Assembly (NCBI RefSeq): GCF_002160895.1
Contig: NZ_NFLL01000028.1
Location: 1 to 32,408 of the forward strand
Direction of reading: 5' to 3'
Source: Faecalibacterium sp. An122
GTDB taxonomy: Bacteria; Bacillota; Clostridia; Oscillospirales; Ruminococcaceae
Length of the DNA stretch: 32,408 bases
Every line of letters begins with the position of its first letter. Within the stretch, counting starts at the first letter, position 1. Of the stretch, positions 15,997-23,584 are shown piece after piece. The translations under genes and the position numbers were made by a program. Below the pieces are notes generated by a model. It searched no databases. It was not told the origin of the DNA and saw nothing but the letters and a program-made list of their open reading frames with translations.

Positions 15997-16523
15997 TTGA
16001 ATTATCTCCCCCCTCGGGTTCCTTGAAAACCGAATACCCAACCATCTGAATACCTTCCTGACGGGGCCCTTTGAAAAAGGGCGAGCGACTCCGGAGGATG
16101 CGCCAAGACCACCTGTAGATGCACAGCGCAAGGTTGCGAACGAAGACACCCATACATTTCTGTTCGGTTCTGACAACCAGGCTGACCTACATCTATCAAC
16201 GACGGCCAAATAAGGTGCCGAGCGGTTCCATCCGTCCGCAAAACAGCCGATGGCAAACTGTTTCGCAATGACTCCGTCAGGGACAATGATACTTCCGTCC
16301 AGTCCCAGCCCCCACCGGAATGGGGATCAAGCAAGGAGGGCGGCCGCGAGAGATCCTCGCGGGGGTGAGACTCCCATGACGCGGTGGAGCCAGCCGCGGT
16401 TCAGATGATTGCCCTGAAGAGCCGGTGCCGGCGGCACAGGCTTTTGCGCTTGGGGAAGTAGTGTCGAATACGAGCGCAGCCCGAGAAAGACAACACAAAT
16501 GTGAAGTCTTAATATCAGAAGCC

Positions 16524-16646
16524 ATGGGGACCGCTCTTGCCCCCTGCTTCAGTCTCCGGTTAATGAGGATCTTTTTACGATACGAATCCTAAATGAACAC
16601 AGGAGAAATTGGAGTTAGTCAAGGGCGGGAGCGGTCCCTATTTTTG
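16524..16646 (+). terminator. 19-bp long-range helix followed by T tract
   Basis: 16524-16542 pairs with 16623-16641 over 19 positions around an 80-base interior; TATTTTTG follows. It could be the 3' end of the structured RNA, a terminator/antiterminator in the mazF-like leader, or the inverted termini of a small 118-bp insertion. Confidence 0.55.
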
Positions 16647-16683
16647 TGGTATTAAGCCGCAACTTGTTAAGGAGGTGTATCTC

Positions 16684-17058
16684 ATGAGAACATATTTCCC
16701 ACACGAGATCCATCGGGGCGAGCTCTATTATGCGGATCTGAGGCCAGTAGTTGGATCTGAGCAAGGCGGCATACGCCCTGTGCTCATTCTGCAGAACAAT
16801 ATGGGCAACCGGCATAGTCCTACAGTGATAGCTGCTCCTGTTACAAGCAAGATGGGGAAAGCGAGGCTGCCCACCCATGTAAGCCTAAACAAGCACTCGA
16901 GTGGCCTGCACTGTGGTTCTACAATTCTTTTGGAGCAACTCCGTACCATTGACAAGTCCAGGCTCAAGGGAAGAATTGGGATGTTAAGTGAGCCTGAGAT
17001 GAAACGGATCGACTGGGCGCTCGGGATCAGCATTGGTCTGGCAGAAGGGTATGATTAA
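16684..17058 (+). CDS. MazF/PemK-family endoribonuclease toxin, no adjacent antitoxin
   Basis: A 124-residue protein; the ATG at 16684 has AAGGAGGTG at 16669-16676, and upstream in-frame starts would place the N-terminus in the structured leader. Conserved MazF features are seen: HRGELYYADL, GSEQGGIRPVLILQNN (the GSEQGxxRP signature), then VIAAPVTSK, LEQLRTIDKSRL and a C-terminal IDWALGISIGL. MazF enzymes cleave mRNA at short sequence motifs. No MazE-like antitoxin gene is found on either side; the preceding 35 bases and structured region are non-coding. It may be an orphan toxin or one controlled through its leader. Confidence 0.85.
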   Translation: MRTYFPHEIHRGELYYADLRPVVGSEQGGIRPVLILQNNMGNRHSPTVIAAPVTSKMGKARLPTHVSLNKHSSGLHCGSTILLEQLRTIDKSRLKGRIGMLSEPEMKRIDWALGISIGLAEGYD

Positions 17059-17248
17059 AATATAAGCTGTGTGATCGTCAACCTACTGTGGCAGTCCTTT
17101 TGCAACAGCCAGTAAATTTTCTCAGTTTGACGCCATAATGATGGAGTGTCACACTTTTGCCCAATTTTTGCGGAGGTTTTCGTTGGGCTTGATGAATAGA
17201 TAATACAGAAGTTTCGTGGCATTGTAGTATAACAGACGAGGAGGTGGT

Positions 17249-17908
17249 ATGATGGAATACAGAGAAGTGTACTTTCGGATCCGCAGCTCCTATCGGTACG
17301 ACAGTGGTTGGCCGGATAAAGGCGTCGAGCACGCCTTCCGGGATGAGACACGCACCTTGTTTCAGTCGGCAGGCTGGGAGCTGCATCCCGCCAGGGAAGA
17401 CAGCAGTTCCAGCGACATAGTCACGAAGGGTCAGCAGGATCTGTATCTCCACCCCATGAATTTCAGCGGGGTGATCCAGACCGATGAGATTCCCCGGCTC
17501 CAGGAACTCTTGGAGGGTGCGCAAACCTTCCAATGCCAGGGGGTGGACTGCTACGAACGGTACTGGGAACTCACAGACGCGGAGTATCTGAAACAACTGG
17601 AGGACAGACGCGATGAGATCATAGAGGCCATTCTGGAGCGGTACCAGACGAAGCGGAAGAACCTGTATGTCACAGGCCCGGCCGAGCTGAGCATTGCGAA
17701 ACAGTTCTCCGTCCATAGGCTCTGCGACAAGGATGGAAAAAACAACTTGGCAAACCGCTATGTGGGGGAGCTGGTGGAGCGCCTCATCCGAGAGGGCCGC
17801 CTGGTGACGGCGGAGACCCGGAATGGCCTCGGCATTCGCACGGCGGCCGGCGAGGAACTCCGGCAGCGGGGAGAACCCCTCCCGGGACAGCAGCAGATGA
17901 CCCTGTAG
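17249..17908 (+). CDS. hypothetical protein of the element
   Basis: A 219-residue protein with a GAGGAGG site; tandem ATGs at 17249 and 17252 are equally possible starts. The N-terminal half is mixed alpha/beta (MEYREVYFRIRSSYRYDSGW, LYLHPMNFSGVI). The C-terminal half is helical and ends in a winged-helix-like region (ELVERLIREGRLVTAETRNGLGIRTAAG), suggestive of nucleic-acid contact. I recognise no named family. It is followed 20 bases later by the phosphoesterase gene, with which it is probably co-transcribed. Confidence 0.6.
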   Translation: MMEYREVYFRIRSSYRYDSGWPDKGVEHAFRDETRTLFQSAGWELHPAREDSSSSDIVTKGQQDLYLHPMNFSGVIQTDEIPRLQELLEGAQTFQCQGVDCYERYWELTDAEYLKQLEDRRDEIIEAILERYQTKRKNLYVTGPAELSIAKQFSVHRLCDKDGKNNLANRYVGELVERLIREGRLVTAETRNGLGIRTAAGEELRQRGEPLPGQQQMTL

Positions 17909-17928
17909 GCGGGGAGAGAGGTGATCAG

Positions 17929-18678
17929 ATGTCGGTTTATATTACAGGCGATACCCACGGCGGATTTCAGAGGTTTGGGAGCAAATACTTCCCTCAGCAG
18001 AAAAACATGGGTCGTGAGGATTATGTGATCGTCACAGGCGACTTCGGAGGGCTGTGGGACGGAAGTCCCAAAGACCAATACTGGTTGGACTGGTTGGAGG
18101 AAAAGCCCTTTACCACCCTGTTTGTGGACGGGAACCATGAGAACTTCGATCTCCTGAATGCTCTCCCGGAAAGGCCGTGGAACGGCGGACGTGTTCATGT
18201 GGTGCGGGAGCATGTCCTTCATCTCATGCGGGGGCAGGTCGTCACCTTCGGCGGTCTGACCTGGTTCACCATGGGCGGCGCGTCCTCCCACGATATCCAG
18301 GACGGCATCCTGGACCCAGCCGATCCGGACTTTGAGCGGCAGTATTGGCTGATGCGGAGGCTGCGGGCCATGTTTCGGGTGAAGGGCGTGTCCTGGTGGT
18401 CGGAGGAACTGCCCAGCGCGGAGGAATACAACGAGGCGCTGGCGAATCTGGAGCGGGCAGGCTGGGCGGTGGACTGCATCCTGACCCACTGTGCCCCCAG
18501 CAGTATCGTCAAAAGGCTCGACCCCGGCTACGGAACGGACGAGCTGACGGACTTCCTGGAAACAGTGAAACAGCGGTGCCAATTCGCCTACTGGTTCTTC
18601 GGGCATTACCATAAGAACCAGATCGTGGACGAGCGGTACATCCTCCAGTGGGAGCAGATCTCCAGGCTGGAGTTTTAA
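17929..18678 (+). CDS. calcineurin-like metallophosphoesterase
   Basis: A 249-residue cytosolic protein starting after GAGAGGTG. The complete set of family metal-binding motifs is present: GDTHG (residues 7-11), GDFGG (37-41), GNHEN (68-72), THC (about 186-188) and GHYH (225-228). Such enzymes hydrolyse phosphomono- or diesters using two metal ions; the substrate here is unknown. It is paired with the hypothetical gene 20 bases upstream. The family occurs often on mobile elements and prophages. Fold and activity class are near certain, the biological role is not. Confidence 0.88.
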   Translation: MSVYITGDTHGGFQRFGSKYFPQQKNMGREDYVIVTGDFGGLWDGSPKDQYWLDWLEEKPFTTLFVDGNHENFDLLNALPERPWNGGRVHVVREHVLHLMRGQVVTFGGLTWFTMGGASSHDIQDGILDPADPDFERQYWLMRRLRAMFRVKGVSWWSEELPSAEEYNEALANLERAGWAVDCILTHCAPSSIVKRLDPGYGTDELTDFLETVKQRCQFAYWFFGHYHKNQIVDERYILQWEQISRLEF

Positions 18679-18688
18679 GCGCAGAAGT

Positions 18689-18722
18689 GAGCAAGAGGAG
18701 GCTGATTGCCTGCCTCTTGTTC
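18689..18722 (+). terminator. hairpin after the phosphoesterase gene
   Basis: A two-step stem: ten pairs including one G-T between 18689-18698 and 18713-18722, extended inward by AGGC/GCCT with one bulge. Only GCTTTC follows, so this is a weak terminator at best. Confidence 0.5.
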
Positions 18723-18789
18723 GCTTTCAATATGAGTATTCGCTGGGTCGCCCCCACGGTGAACCGCGGTAGAAACCATAGAACTACTG

Positions 18790-18798
18790 TGCTATAAT
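18790..18798 (+). promoter_or_regulatory. extended -10 promoter
   Basis: TGCTATAAT (TG-N-TATAAT) lies 22 bases before the GTG start of the next gene. No good -35 is visible, which is normal for extended -10 promoters. Confidence 0.6.
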
Positions 18799-18820
18799 GG
18801 CATCGTAAGGGGGCGGTACA

Positions 18821-19552
18821 GTGGCCATCGAAAACGGAGAGTGGATCATGCGGGGACTGGACTGGGATGACCCCAGCCGTGTCCAGACGTGGGAGGACCT
18901 CATTGATCTGATCAACGAGGTCGGTTTCCTGCCCTTGTTCAAAAACGAGGTGGACGGTTTCTCCGTGGAGGAAAACACAGGAGACCTCTACTGGTGGACT
19001 GGCGACGAGGAGCAGGACCCGTGGGAATGGCGGTGCCTCATGGCCCGCAGCGGGAAAGTGGCCTATGGAAAGTTTTTCGGCAAAAAGGCCGGCTTCATCT
19101 CCAGAGCTTGGTTCCCCCACTTCGCCAACTGGCGGCGGGATGGATACGACTTCGACAGCCGCTGGGACGAAGAGCTGGCCCCCATGCGCCAGAAGCGGAT
19201 CATGGACTGCTTTTCCATCCAAGAGGAGTGGTTCTCCTTTGCCCTGAAACAGCGGGCCGGCTTCGGCAAGGGCGGTGAAAAGAACTTCGAGGGTACCATC
19301 ACCGACCTGCAGATGGGTGGTTACCTCTTGATTCGGGACTTCCGGCAGCGAATCAATAAATGGGGCGCACCCTACGGCTGGCCCCTCTCCATCTACACCA
19401 CCCCGGAGGCCCTGTGGGGCTATGACCACATTTCTTCCGCCTATTCCGTGGATCCGGCGGAATCCAAAACCATGATTTATGAACAGGTAGGGAAGAACTT
19501 TCCGGGCGCAGCCCCGGGGGAACTGGACGCCGTGCTGGGTTGGACCCGATAA
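18821..19552 (+). CDS. AlkZ-related protein
   Basis: A 243-residue protein. The GTG at 18821 has AAGGGGG at 18807-18813 with seven-base spacing; a downstream ATG at 18848 is the alternative. Features I associate with AlkZ-related proteins of gut Firmicutes are an N-terminal TWEDLIDLINEVGFLPLF, WEWRCLMARSGKVAYGKFF, KAGFISRAWFPHFANWRRDG and a LQMGGYLLIRDF wing. AlkZ itself is a DNA glycosylase for crosslinks; catalytic residues cannot be confirmed here. Its place immediately before a translesion polymerase suggests a DNA-damage role (inference). The family call comes from memory. Confidence 0.55.
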   Translation: MAIENGEWIMRGLDWDDPSRVQTWEDLIDLINEVGFLPLFKNEVDGFSVEENTGDLYWWTGDEEQDPWEWRCLMARSGKVAYGKFFGKKAGFISRAWFPHFANWRRDGYDFDSRWDEELAPMRQKRIMDCFSIQEEWFSFALKQRAGFGKGGEKNFEGTITDLQMGGYLLIRDFRQRINKWGAPYGWPLSIYTTPEALWGYDHISSAYSVDPAESKTMIYEQVGKNFPGAAPGELDAVLGWTR

Positions 19553-19601
19553 TGGGACAGCGATTGTGAGATACTAATTAAAATGGAAGGAGGGAGCGGG
19601 C

Positions 19602-21119
19602 ATGAAAGAACGGATCTATATCTGCTGTGACCTGAAATCGTTCTACGCCTCGGTGGAGTGCGTGGAGCGGGGGCTGGATCCCATGACCACCAACTTGGTG
19701 GTGGCAGACAAGCGGCGCACGGAGAAGACGATCTGCCTGGCCGTCTCCCCCTCTCTGAAAGCCTACGGTATCTCTGGCCGGGCCCGGCTGTTCGAGGTGG
19801 TACAGCGGGTGGCAGAGGTAAACGCCAAGCGGAAATGGGACGCTCCAGGCCATCAGCTCACCGGCGCCTCCTGGAACGATCCTGAAGTACAGGGGAACCC
19901 TGCCTTGGCTCTGGACTATATCGTGGCTCCGCCCCGGATGGCTCATTACATCGACTGGAGTACGAAAATCTACAGCGTCTATCTGAAATATATCGCCCCA
20001 GAGGACATCTTCCCCTACTCCATCGACGAGGTGTTCATGGACATCACCAACTACCTGGACACCTATAAGATGACGGCGCGGGAACTGACCCGCACCATTA
20101 TCCTGGACATTCTGAAGACTACCGGCATCACCGCTGCGGCGGGAATGGGTACCAATCTATATCTTGCCAAGGTTGCCATGGACATCGTAGCCAAGCACGT
20201 CCATCCAGATCAAGATGGAGTGCGGATTGCCAAACTCAATGAGATGACCTACCGCCGTCTTCTGTGGACCCACCGCCCCCTGACGGATTTCTGGCGGGTA
20301 GGCAAGGGCTATGCCAATAAGCTGGAGGCTCACGGACTATATACCATGGGCGACATCGCCCGGTGTTCCATCGGCAAACCCGGAGATTACCACAGCGAGG
20401 AACTGTTGTACCGGCTGTTCGGCGTCAATGCGGAGATTTTGATCGACCATGCCTGGGGCTGGGAGCCCTGCACTATTGCGGACGTGAAAGCCTATAAGCC
20501 GGAAAACAAAAGTATCGTCTCCGGGCAAGTCCTGCAGTGTCCCTACGACTTCAAGAAAGCCAGGCTGGTGGTGCGGGAGATGGCGGACGCCCTGGCCTTG
20601 GATTTGGTGGACAAAGGGCTGGTGACCAACCAGCTGGTACTCACCGTGGGCTACGACCGGGAGAATCTGGACGACCCAAGCCGCCGTCAGAGCTACCGCG
20701 GCCCGGTGACCACTGATCGCTATGGCCGGAAGATCCCCAAGCACGCCGTGGGGACAGAGAACTTCCCCTACACTTCTTCCGCCAGCGATCTGCTGAAGGC
20801 GGTGAGTGCCCTTTACGACCGGATCGTGGACGAGAATCTACTGATCCGCCGACTGAGCATCAGTGCCAACAAGCTGCTCCCCGAGGTTGATGTGCCCAAG
20901 GATGAGGCAGAGCAGTTGGATCTGTTCACCGACTACGCCGCCAAGGAGCAGCAGGAGCAGGCGGACGAGGCCGCCCATGCCCGGGAGCGGAAGATTCAGG
21001 AGGCCATGCTGGGGATCAAGAAGAAGTTCGGCAAGAACGCCATCCTCAAGGGGATGAACCTGGAGGAGGGGGCCACTGCCTGTGAGCGGAATCAGACCAT
21101 AGGAGGACATCACGAATGA
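19602..21119 (+). CDS. Y-family (UmuC/DinB-like) translesion DNA polymerase
   Basis: A 505-residue protein with a GGAAGGAGGG site. Catalytic motifs are intact: CDLKSFYASVE with D10, YSIDEVFMD with D142/E143, and AGMGTNLYLAK in the palm/thumb region. A clamp-binding QLDLF lies at residues 438-442. Length and layout match Firmicute UmuC-like polymerases rather than the shorter DinB. Its stop overlaps the start of the YolD-like gene, the usual partner. The enzyme copies past DNA lesions at low fidelity. No LexA box is evident just upstream; it may be read from the extended -10 promoter at 18790 together with the AlkZ-related gene. Confidence 0.92.
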   Translation: MKERIYICCDLKSFYASVECVERGLDPMTTNLVVADKRRTEKTICLAVSPSLKAYGISGRARLFEVVQRVAEVNAKRKWDAPGHQLTGASWNDPEVQGNPALALDYIVAPPRMAHYIDWSTKIYSVYLKYIAPEDIFPYSIDEVFMDITNYLDTYKMTARELTRTIILDILKTTGITAAAGMGTNLYLAKVAMDIVAKHVHPDQDGVRIAKLNEMTYRRLLWTHRPLTDFWRVGKGYANKLEAHGLYTMGDIARCSIGKPGDYHSEELLYRLFGVNAEILIDHAWGWEPCTIADVKAYKPENKSIVSGQVLQCPYDFKKARLVVREMADALALDLVDKGLVTNQLVLTVGYDRENLDDPSRRQSYRGPVTTDRYGRKIPKHAVGTENFPYTSSASDLLKAVSALYDRIVDENLLIRRLSISANKLLPEVDVPKDEAEQLDLFTDYAAKEQQEQADEAAHARERKIQEAMLGIKKKFGKNAILKGMNLEEGATACERNQTIGGHHE

Positions 21120-21547
21120 GCGGGCCATACGATGACATCATCAATTTGCCCCATCCCACATCGACAAAGCATCCCCGGATGCCTATGTCGGATCGGGCTG
21201 CTATTTTTAGCCCCTTCGCCGCCCTCACAGGCCACGCCGCTGCCATCCAGGAGACTGCCCGTCTGACAGACCAGCGGATGGAACTGGACGAGGACACCAG
21301 GGCTATGCTGGATCTCAAACAGCAAATTTTGGCCGACAGGATCGCAGAGCGGCCGGAGGTCTCCGTGGTCTGGTTCCGTCCGGACGAAAAGAAGGATGGC
21401 GGCCAATATGTCACGACCGTGGGACAGCTGAAAAAAGTCGATGACATCGAAAGAGTTCTGCGTCTTGCCGATGACACGACGATCCCACTGAATGATGTTC
21501 TGGAACTCCAGAGCGACTGCTTCCGCGGGATATTTCAGGATAGGTAG
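21116..21547 (+). CDS. YolD-like family protein
   Basis: A 143-residue protein whose ATG overlaps the stop of the Y-family polymerase (ATGA), with AGGAGG upstream. SDRAAIFSPFAALTGH near residue 25 is the characteristic YolD-like motif (RAxIFxPFxALxG), and VSVVWFRPDEKKDGGQYVTTVG is the beta-strand part. YolD-like proteins accompany UmuC-type polymerases in B. subtilis prophages and many plasmids and may modulate them. Translational coupling supports a functional pair. Confidence 0.85.
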   Translation: MSGPYDDIINLPHPTSTKHPRMPMSDRAAIFSPFAALTGHAAAIQETARLTDQRMELDEDTRAMLDLKQQILADRIAERPEVSVVWFRPDEKKDGGQYVTTVGQLKKVDDIERVLRLADDTTIPLNDVLELQSDCFRGIFQDR

Positions 21548-21608
21548 ATGCGAGAATGATGTAACCCCTTGTAACCCCTCGTCCTTTCTCGGAAAGAGGT
21601 TATGTATG

Positions 21609-21644
21609 TACCGGCTGTCCCTTTGGGATGGCTGGTATTTTTTT
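21609..21644 (+). terminator. Rho-independent terminator after the polymerase-YolD unit
   Basis: Thirteen base pairs (three G-U) between 21609-21621 and 21625-21637, a TTT loop and seven Ts (21638-21644). Confidence 0.85.
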
Positions 21645-21676
21645 ATGAAGCCACAACTCTATTAACCAACACATAC

Positions 21677-21695
21677 GGGGCCGCCTGCTGGCCCC
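21677..21695. other. GC-rich hairpin upstream of the excisionase-like gene
   Basis: GGGGCC (21677-21682) pairs with GGCCCC (21690-21695) around a seven-base loop. It lies in the leader of the next gene. Function unknown. Confidence 0.35.
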
Positions 21696-21728
21696 AGTAG
21701 GTGGCCTCCCAATGCAAGGAGGCAGAAA

Positions 21729-21944
21729 ATGAAGAAACAGTCGATGTTTGAAAACTACCCCGATGTTGTAGAAGTAGAGGATCTGCGCAAAATGCTCGGA
21801 GGTATCAGCAAAAGGTTAGCCTATAAGCTGCTGGCTGAACAAGAGATCCGGAGCGTGCGTGTCGGAAGGGCCTATAAGATCCCCAAGATCTGCGTGATCG
21901 AATACCTGCTTGGAGAGGAGATGTGCCATATCAGTTTCTCCTGA
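21729..21944 (+). CDS. xis: excisionase-like small HTH protein
   Basis: A 71-residue protein with CAAGGAGG upstream. The MerR/excisionase-type helix-turn-helix is recognisable: VVEVEDLRKMLGG, ISKRLAYKLLAEQEIRSVRVGRAYKIPKICVIEYL, a helix followed by a wing with the RVGRAYKIPK basic turn. It directly precedes the tyrosine integrase on the same strand, the usual position of an element excisionase (recombination directionality factor). A DNA-binding accessory role in excision is inferred from size, motif and position. Confidence 0.8.
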   Translation: MKKQSMFENYPDVVEVEDLRKMLGGISKRLAYKLLAEQEIRSVRVGRAYKIPKICVIEYLLGEEMCHISFS

Positions 21945-21972
21945 GTCCCATGAGTTGCCTGTTCCCTCACAA

Positions 21973-21985
21973 AAAGGCGTAGAAA
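21973..21985. repeat. possible arm-type-like site before the integrase gene
   Basis: AAAGGCGTAGAAA matches the 13-mer repeated near the attachment core (23499 and 23523) at 11 of 13 positions. It lies beside a seven-base inverted repeat (21981-21987 with 21996-22002) and could serve integrase autoregulation. Confidence 0.3.
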
Positions 21986-22095
21986 AATCGGATAGTTTTT
22001 CTCCATGAGTCGTATAGCTATTCGAACCTGTTTGTGGTATGTTGAGGGTGTCAACAGCAGGCAAATTGATACTTGTTATGACAAGGAGGTTCATC

Positions 22096-23331
22096 ATGAT
22101 AACAGGTTGCCTGCAGCAAAAAAATGGATACTACTATGCGTTGCTGTATCTCAAAGTTGATGGAAAACGAAAGGTGAAATGGATCTCGACAAAGCTGCCT
22201 GTGTCCGAAACCAGCGAACGCAAGGCAAAAAAGGTGTTTGATGAGATCCGCAGCCAGTATGAGAAGGCGGAAGAAGAACGCATCCGGAGAGAAGCCGAGG
22301 AAAAGATCCTGGCAGAAAAATACCCCCCGGAAGCTCGATTGGAATTTTCCGAGTACATGGAAAAGTGGCTGAGCAGCATCAAGTCCTCCATCGCCACCGC
22401 CACATACCAAAGCTACGCCAATATGGTCAAAGCCCGGATCACCCCTTACTTCAAACCTATGGAGATTGAACTCAAGGATCTGTCCCCGCAACACATCGAG
22501 GACTTCTATCAGAAGATCCTGAGTGACAACTGCACGACAAACACCGTGATCCATTACCACGCAATCATCCGCAAGGCACTGCAGAGTGCGGTAAGGAAAG
22601 ACATTATCACAAAAAATCCGGCCGATAAAGTTGACCGCCCCAAAAAGAATGTCTACCACGGCACCTTCTACACTGAGAGCGAGATGCTGGAGCTGTTTGA
22701 TGCGGTGGAAGGCGATCCCCTTGAACTGTGCGTGAAGATTGCCGCCTATTACGGTCTGCGCCGAAGCGAGGTGTTGGGGCTGAGATGGAGCGCCATCGAT
22801 CTGGAGCGCAAGACCATCTCCATCAGCCACAAGGTTATCGAGGCAGAGGTGAATGGGAAATTCGTCCCGGTTGGAGAAGATGTACTGAAAACCAAGTCCA
22901 GTTTTCGGACACTACCCCTCATCCCCGCAGTGGAAAAACTGATCCTGGCAGAAAAAGAAAAGCAGGAGATGTACAGAAGACTGTTCAAAAAGTCCTACTG
23001 CAGAGATTATCTCGAATACATCTGTGTAGATCAATGCGGCAGACTTCTACGTCCGAATTATGTGACAGAACACTTCAGCTGGATCATTGAGAAATACGGC
23101 TTGCGGAAAATCCGGTTCCACGATCTACGGCATACCTGCGCAAGTCTTCTGCTTAACAGCGGAGAAAATATCACAATGAAGCAGATCCAAATATGGCTGG
23201 GACATAGTACCTATTCCACAACAGCAGACATCTACGCACACTTGGATCACAACGCACAGCAGGCTCCTGCAAATACAATGAATGGTATGTTCATTCGCGG
23301 GGCCAAAGATTGTGCGGTGCAGCCAATATAA
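22096..23331 (+). CDS. int: tyrosine recombinase/integrase
   Basis: A 411-residue protein; the ATG at 22096 is chosen for its AAGGAGGT site at 22083-22090. Order: N-terminal AP2-like arm-binding domain (NGYYYALLYLKVDGKRKVKW), core-binding SAM-like domain (about residues 85-170) and catalytic domain. Catalytic residues are visible: R222 (GLRRSEV), K267 (TKSSFRT), H342 and R345 (HDLRH), H370 (WLGHSTYS) and nucleophile Y380 (IYAH). This is the Tn916/phage type of Firmicute elements. It lies next to tRNA-Ser sequences and repeated 13-mers that fit core and arm sites. It should catalyse integration and, with the excisionase, excision. Confidence 0.95.
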   Translation: MITGCLQQKNGYYYALLYLKVDGKRKVKWISTKLPVSETSERKAKKVFDEIRSQYEKAEEERIRREAEEKILAEKYPPEARLEFSEYMEKWLSSIKSSIATATYQSYANMVKARITPYFKPMEIELKDLSPQHIEDFYQKILSDNCTTNTVIHYHAIIRKALQSAVRKDIITKNPADKVDRPKKNVYHGTFYTESEMLELFDAVEGDPLELCVKIAAYYGLRRSEVLGLRWSAIDLERKTISISHKVIEAEVNGKFVPVGEDVLKTKSSFRTLPLIPAVEKLILAEKEKQEMYRRLFKKSYCRDYLEYICVDQCGRLLRPNYVTEHFSWIIEKYGLRKIRFHDLRHTCASLLLNSGENITMKQIQIWLGHSTYSTTADIYAHLDHNAQQAPANTMNGMFIRGAKDCAVQPI

Positions 23332-23362
23332 AAAAGCTGGCAGTGATTTCACACTGCCAGCT
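23331..23362 (-). terminator. terminator of the tRNA-Ser transcript (also faces the integrase)
   Basis: A perfect 11-bp stem (23335-23345 with 23352-23362) and six-base loop. Read on the - strand it follows the tRNA 3' end by one base and runs into a T tract (TTTTTT after the stem), so it terminates the tRNA; it may stop integrase transcripts too. Confidence 0.85.
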
Positions 23363-23363
23363 C

Positions 23364-23453
23364 TGGCGGAGGAGGTGGGGGTCGAACCCACGCGCCGGTC
23401 ACCCGACCTACGAGATTTCGAGTCACGCCTCTTCACCACTTGAGTACTCCTCC
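23364..23453 (-). tRNA. tRNA-Ser (anticodon CGA), complete, with encoded CCA
   Basis: The 90-base cloverleaf has acceptor GGAGGAG/CTCCTCC, D stem CTC/GAG with GG in the loop, anticodon loop CTCGAAA, a long variable arm (GGTC/GACC), T arm GTGGG-TTCGACC-CCCAC, discriminator G and encoded CCA. The long variable arm and CGA anticodon indicate serine (UCG codons). The anticodon stem has one U-U mismatch (CGTGA against TCTCG, pair 29:41), right beside the sequence shared with the broken copy at 23585-23635. It lies between the integrase and the putative attachment core, so it is probably element-borne, or itself a recombinant junction. Confidence 0.85.
23414..23425. repeat. attachment-core sequence, copy in the complete tRNA-Ser
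   Basis: GATTTCGAGTCA (anticodon loop and adjoining stem, read on +) is identical to 23594-23605, 180 bp away. Similarity continues on one side (CCTAC, two bases apart from the core in both). Tyrosine integrases often use anticodon loops as core sites. Confidence 0.55.
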
Positions 23454-23475
23454 GTATCTTTCAAACACCTGCTCC

Positions 23476-23535
23476 CGTAGATAAAGCAAAGTGTTAGAAA
23501 AAGCGTAGATATTCAATTTTCCAAAAGCGTAGATA
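23476..23535. repeat. three CGTAGATA repeats, putative integrase arm sites
   Basis: CGTAGATA occurs at 23476-23483, 23504-23511 and 23528-23535. The last two are embedded in an identical 13-mer AAAAGCGTAGATA (23499-23511, 23523-23535) with 24-base periodicity. Same-orientation short repeats between integrase and core are typical of arm-type binding sites. Confidence 0.55.
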
Positions 23536-23584
23536 AACCGGAATCCCAGTCAAATCAAGGGGCTGCGGGGTCAGGTGGAGATAT

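Larger units (their letters stand above)
15962..16650 (+). ncRNA. candidate large structured non-coding RNA between the sigma-like gene and mazF-like gene
   Basis: About 690 bases hold no convincing gene on either strand but are dense in stems: 16066-16072/16076-16082; 16127-16131/16134-16138; 16241-16246/16258-16263; 16310-16314/16321-16325; 16344-16350/16356-16362; 16381-16384/16394-16397; 16420-16429/16433-16442 (one mismatch); 16445-16450/16473-16478. A 19-bp helix (16524-16542 with 16623-16641, including three G-U pairs) closes the 3' end and runs into TATTTTTG. Size and setting recall large phage/element RNAs such as ROOL or GOLLD, but I could not match it to any family. Ends and strand are inferred from the T tract and the neighbouring genes. 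Confidence 0.5.

Noticed and set aside
15962-16650. Group II intron, RNase P RNA, tmRNA or OMEGA RNA as identity of the structured region
   Set aside because: No domain V hairpin, no reverse transcriptase or IscB/TnpB gene, and no conserved RNase P or tmRNA core motifs were seen.
16609-16683. Longer N-terminus for the MazF-like protein
   Set aside because: The in-frame extension overlaps the 19-bp helix and lacks a ribosome binding site; the ATG at 16684 has an excellent one.
18760-18820. LexA box in front of the AlkZ-polymerase block
   Set aside because: The best candidate around GAACCGCGGTAG departs from the consensus in both the spacer and the second half-site.
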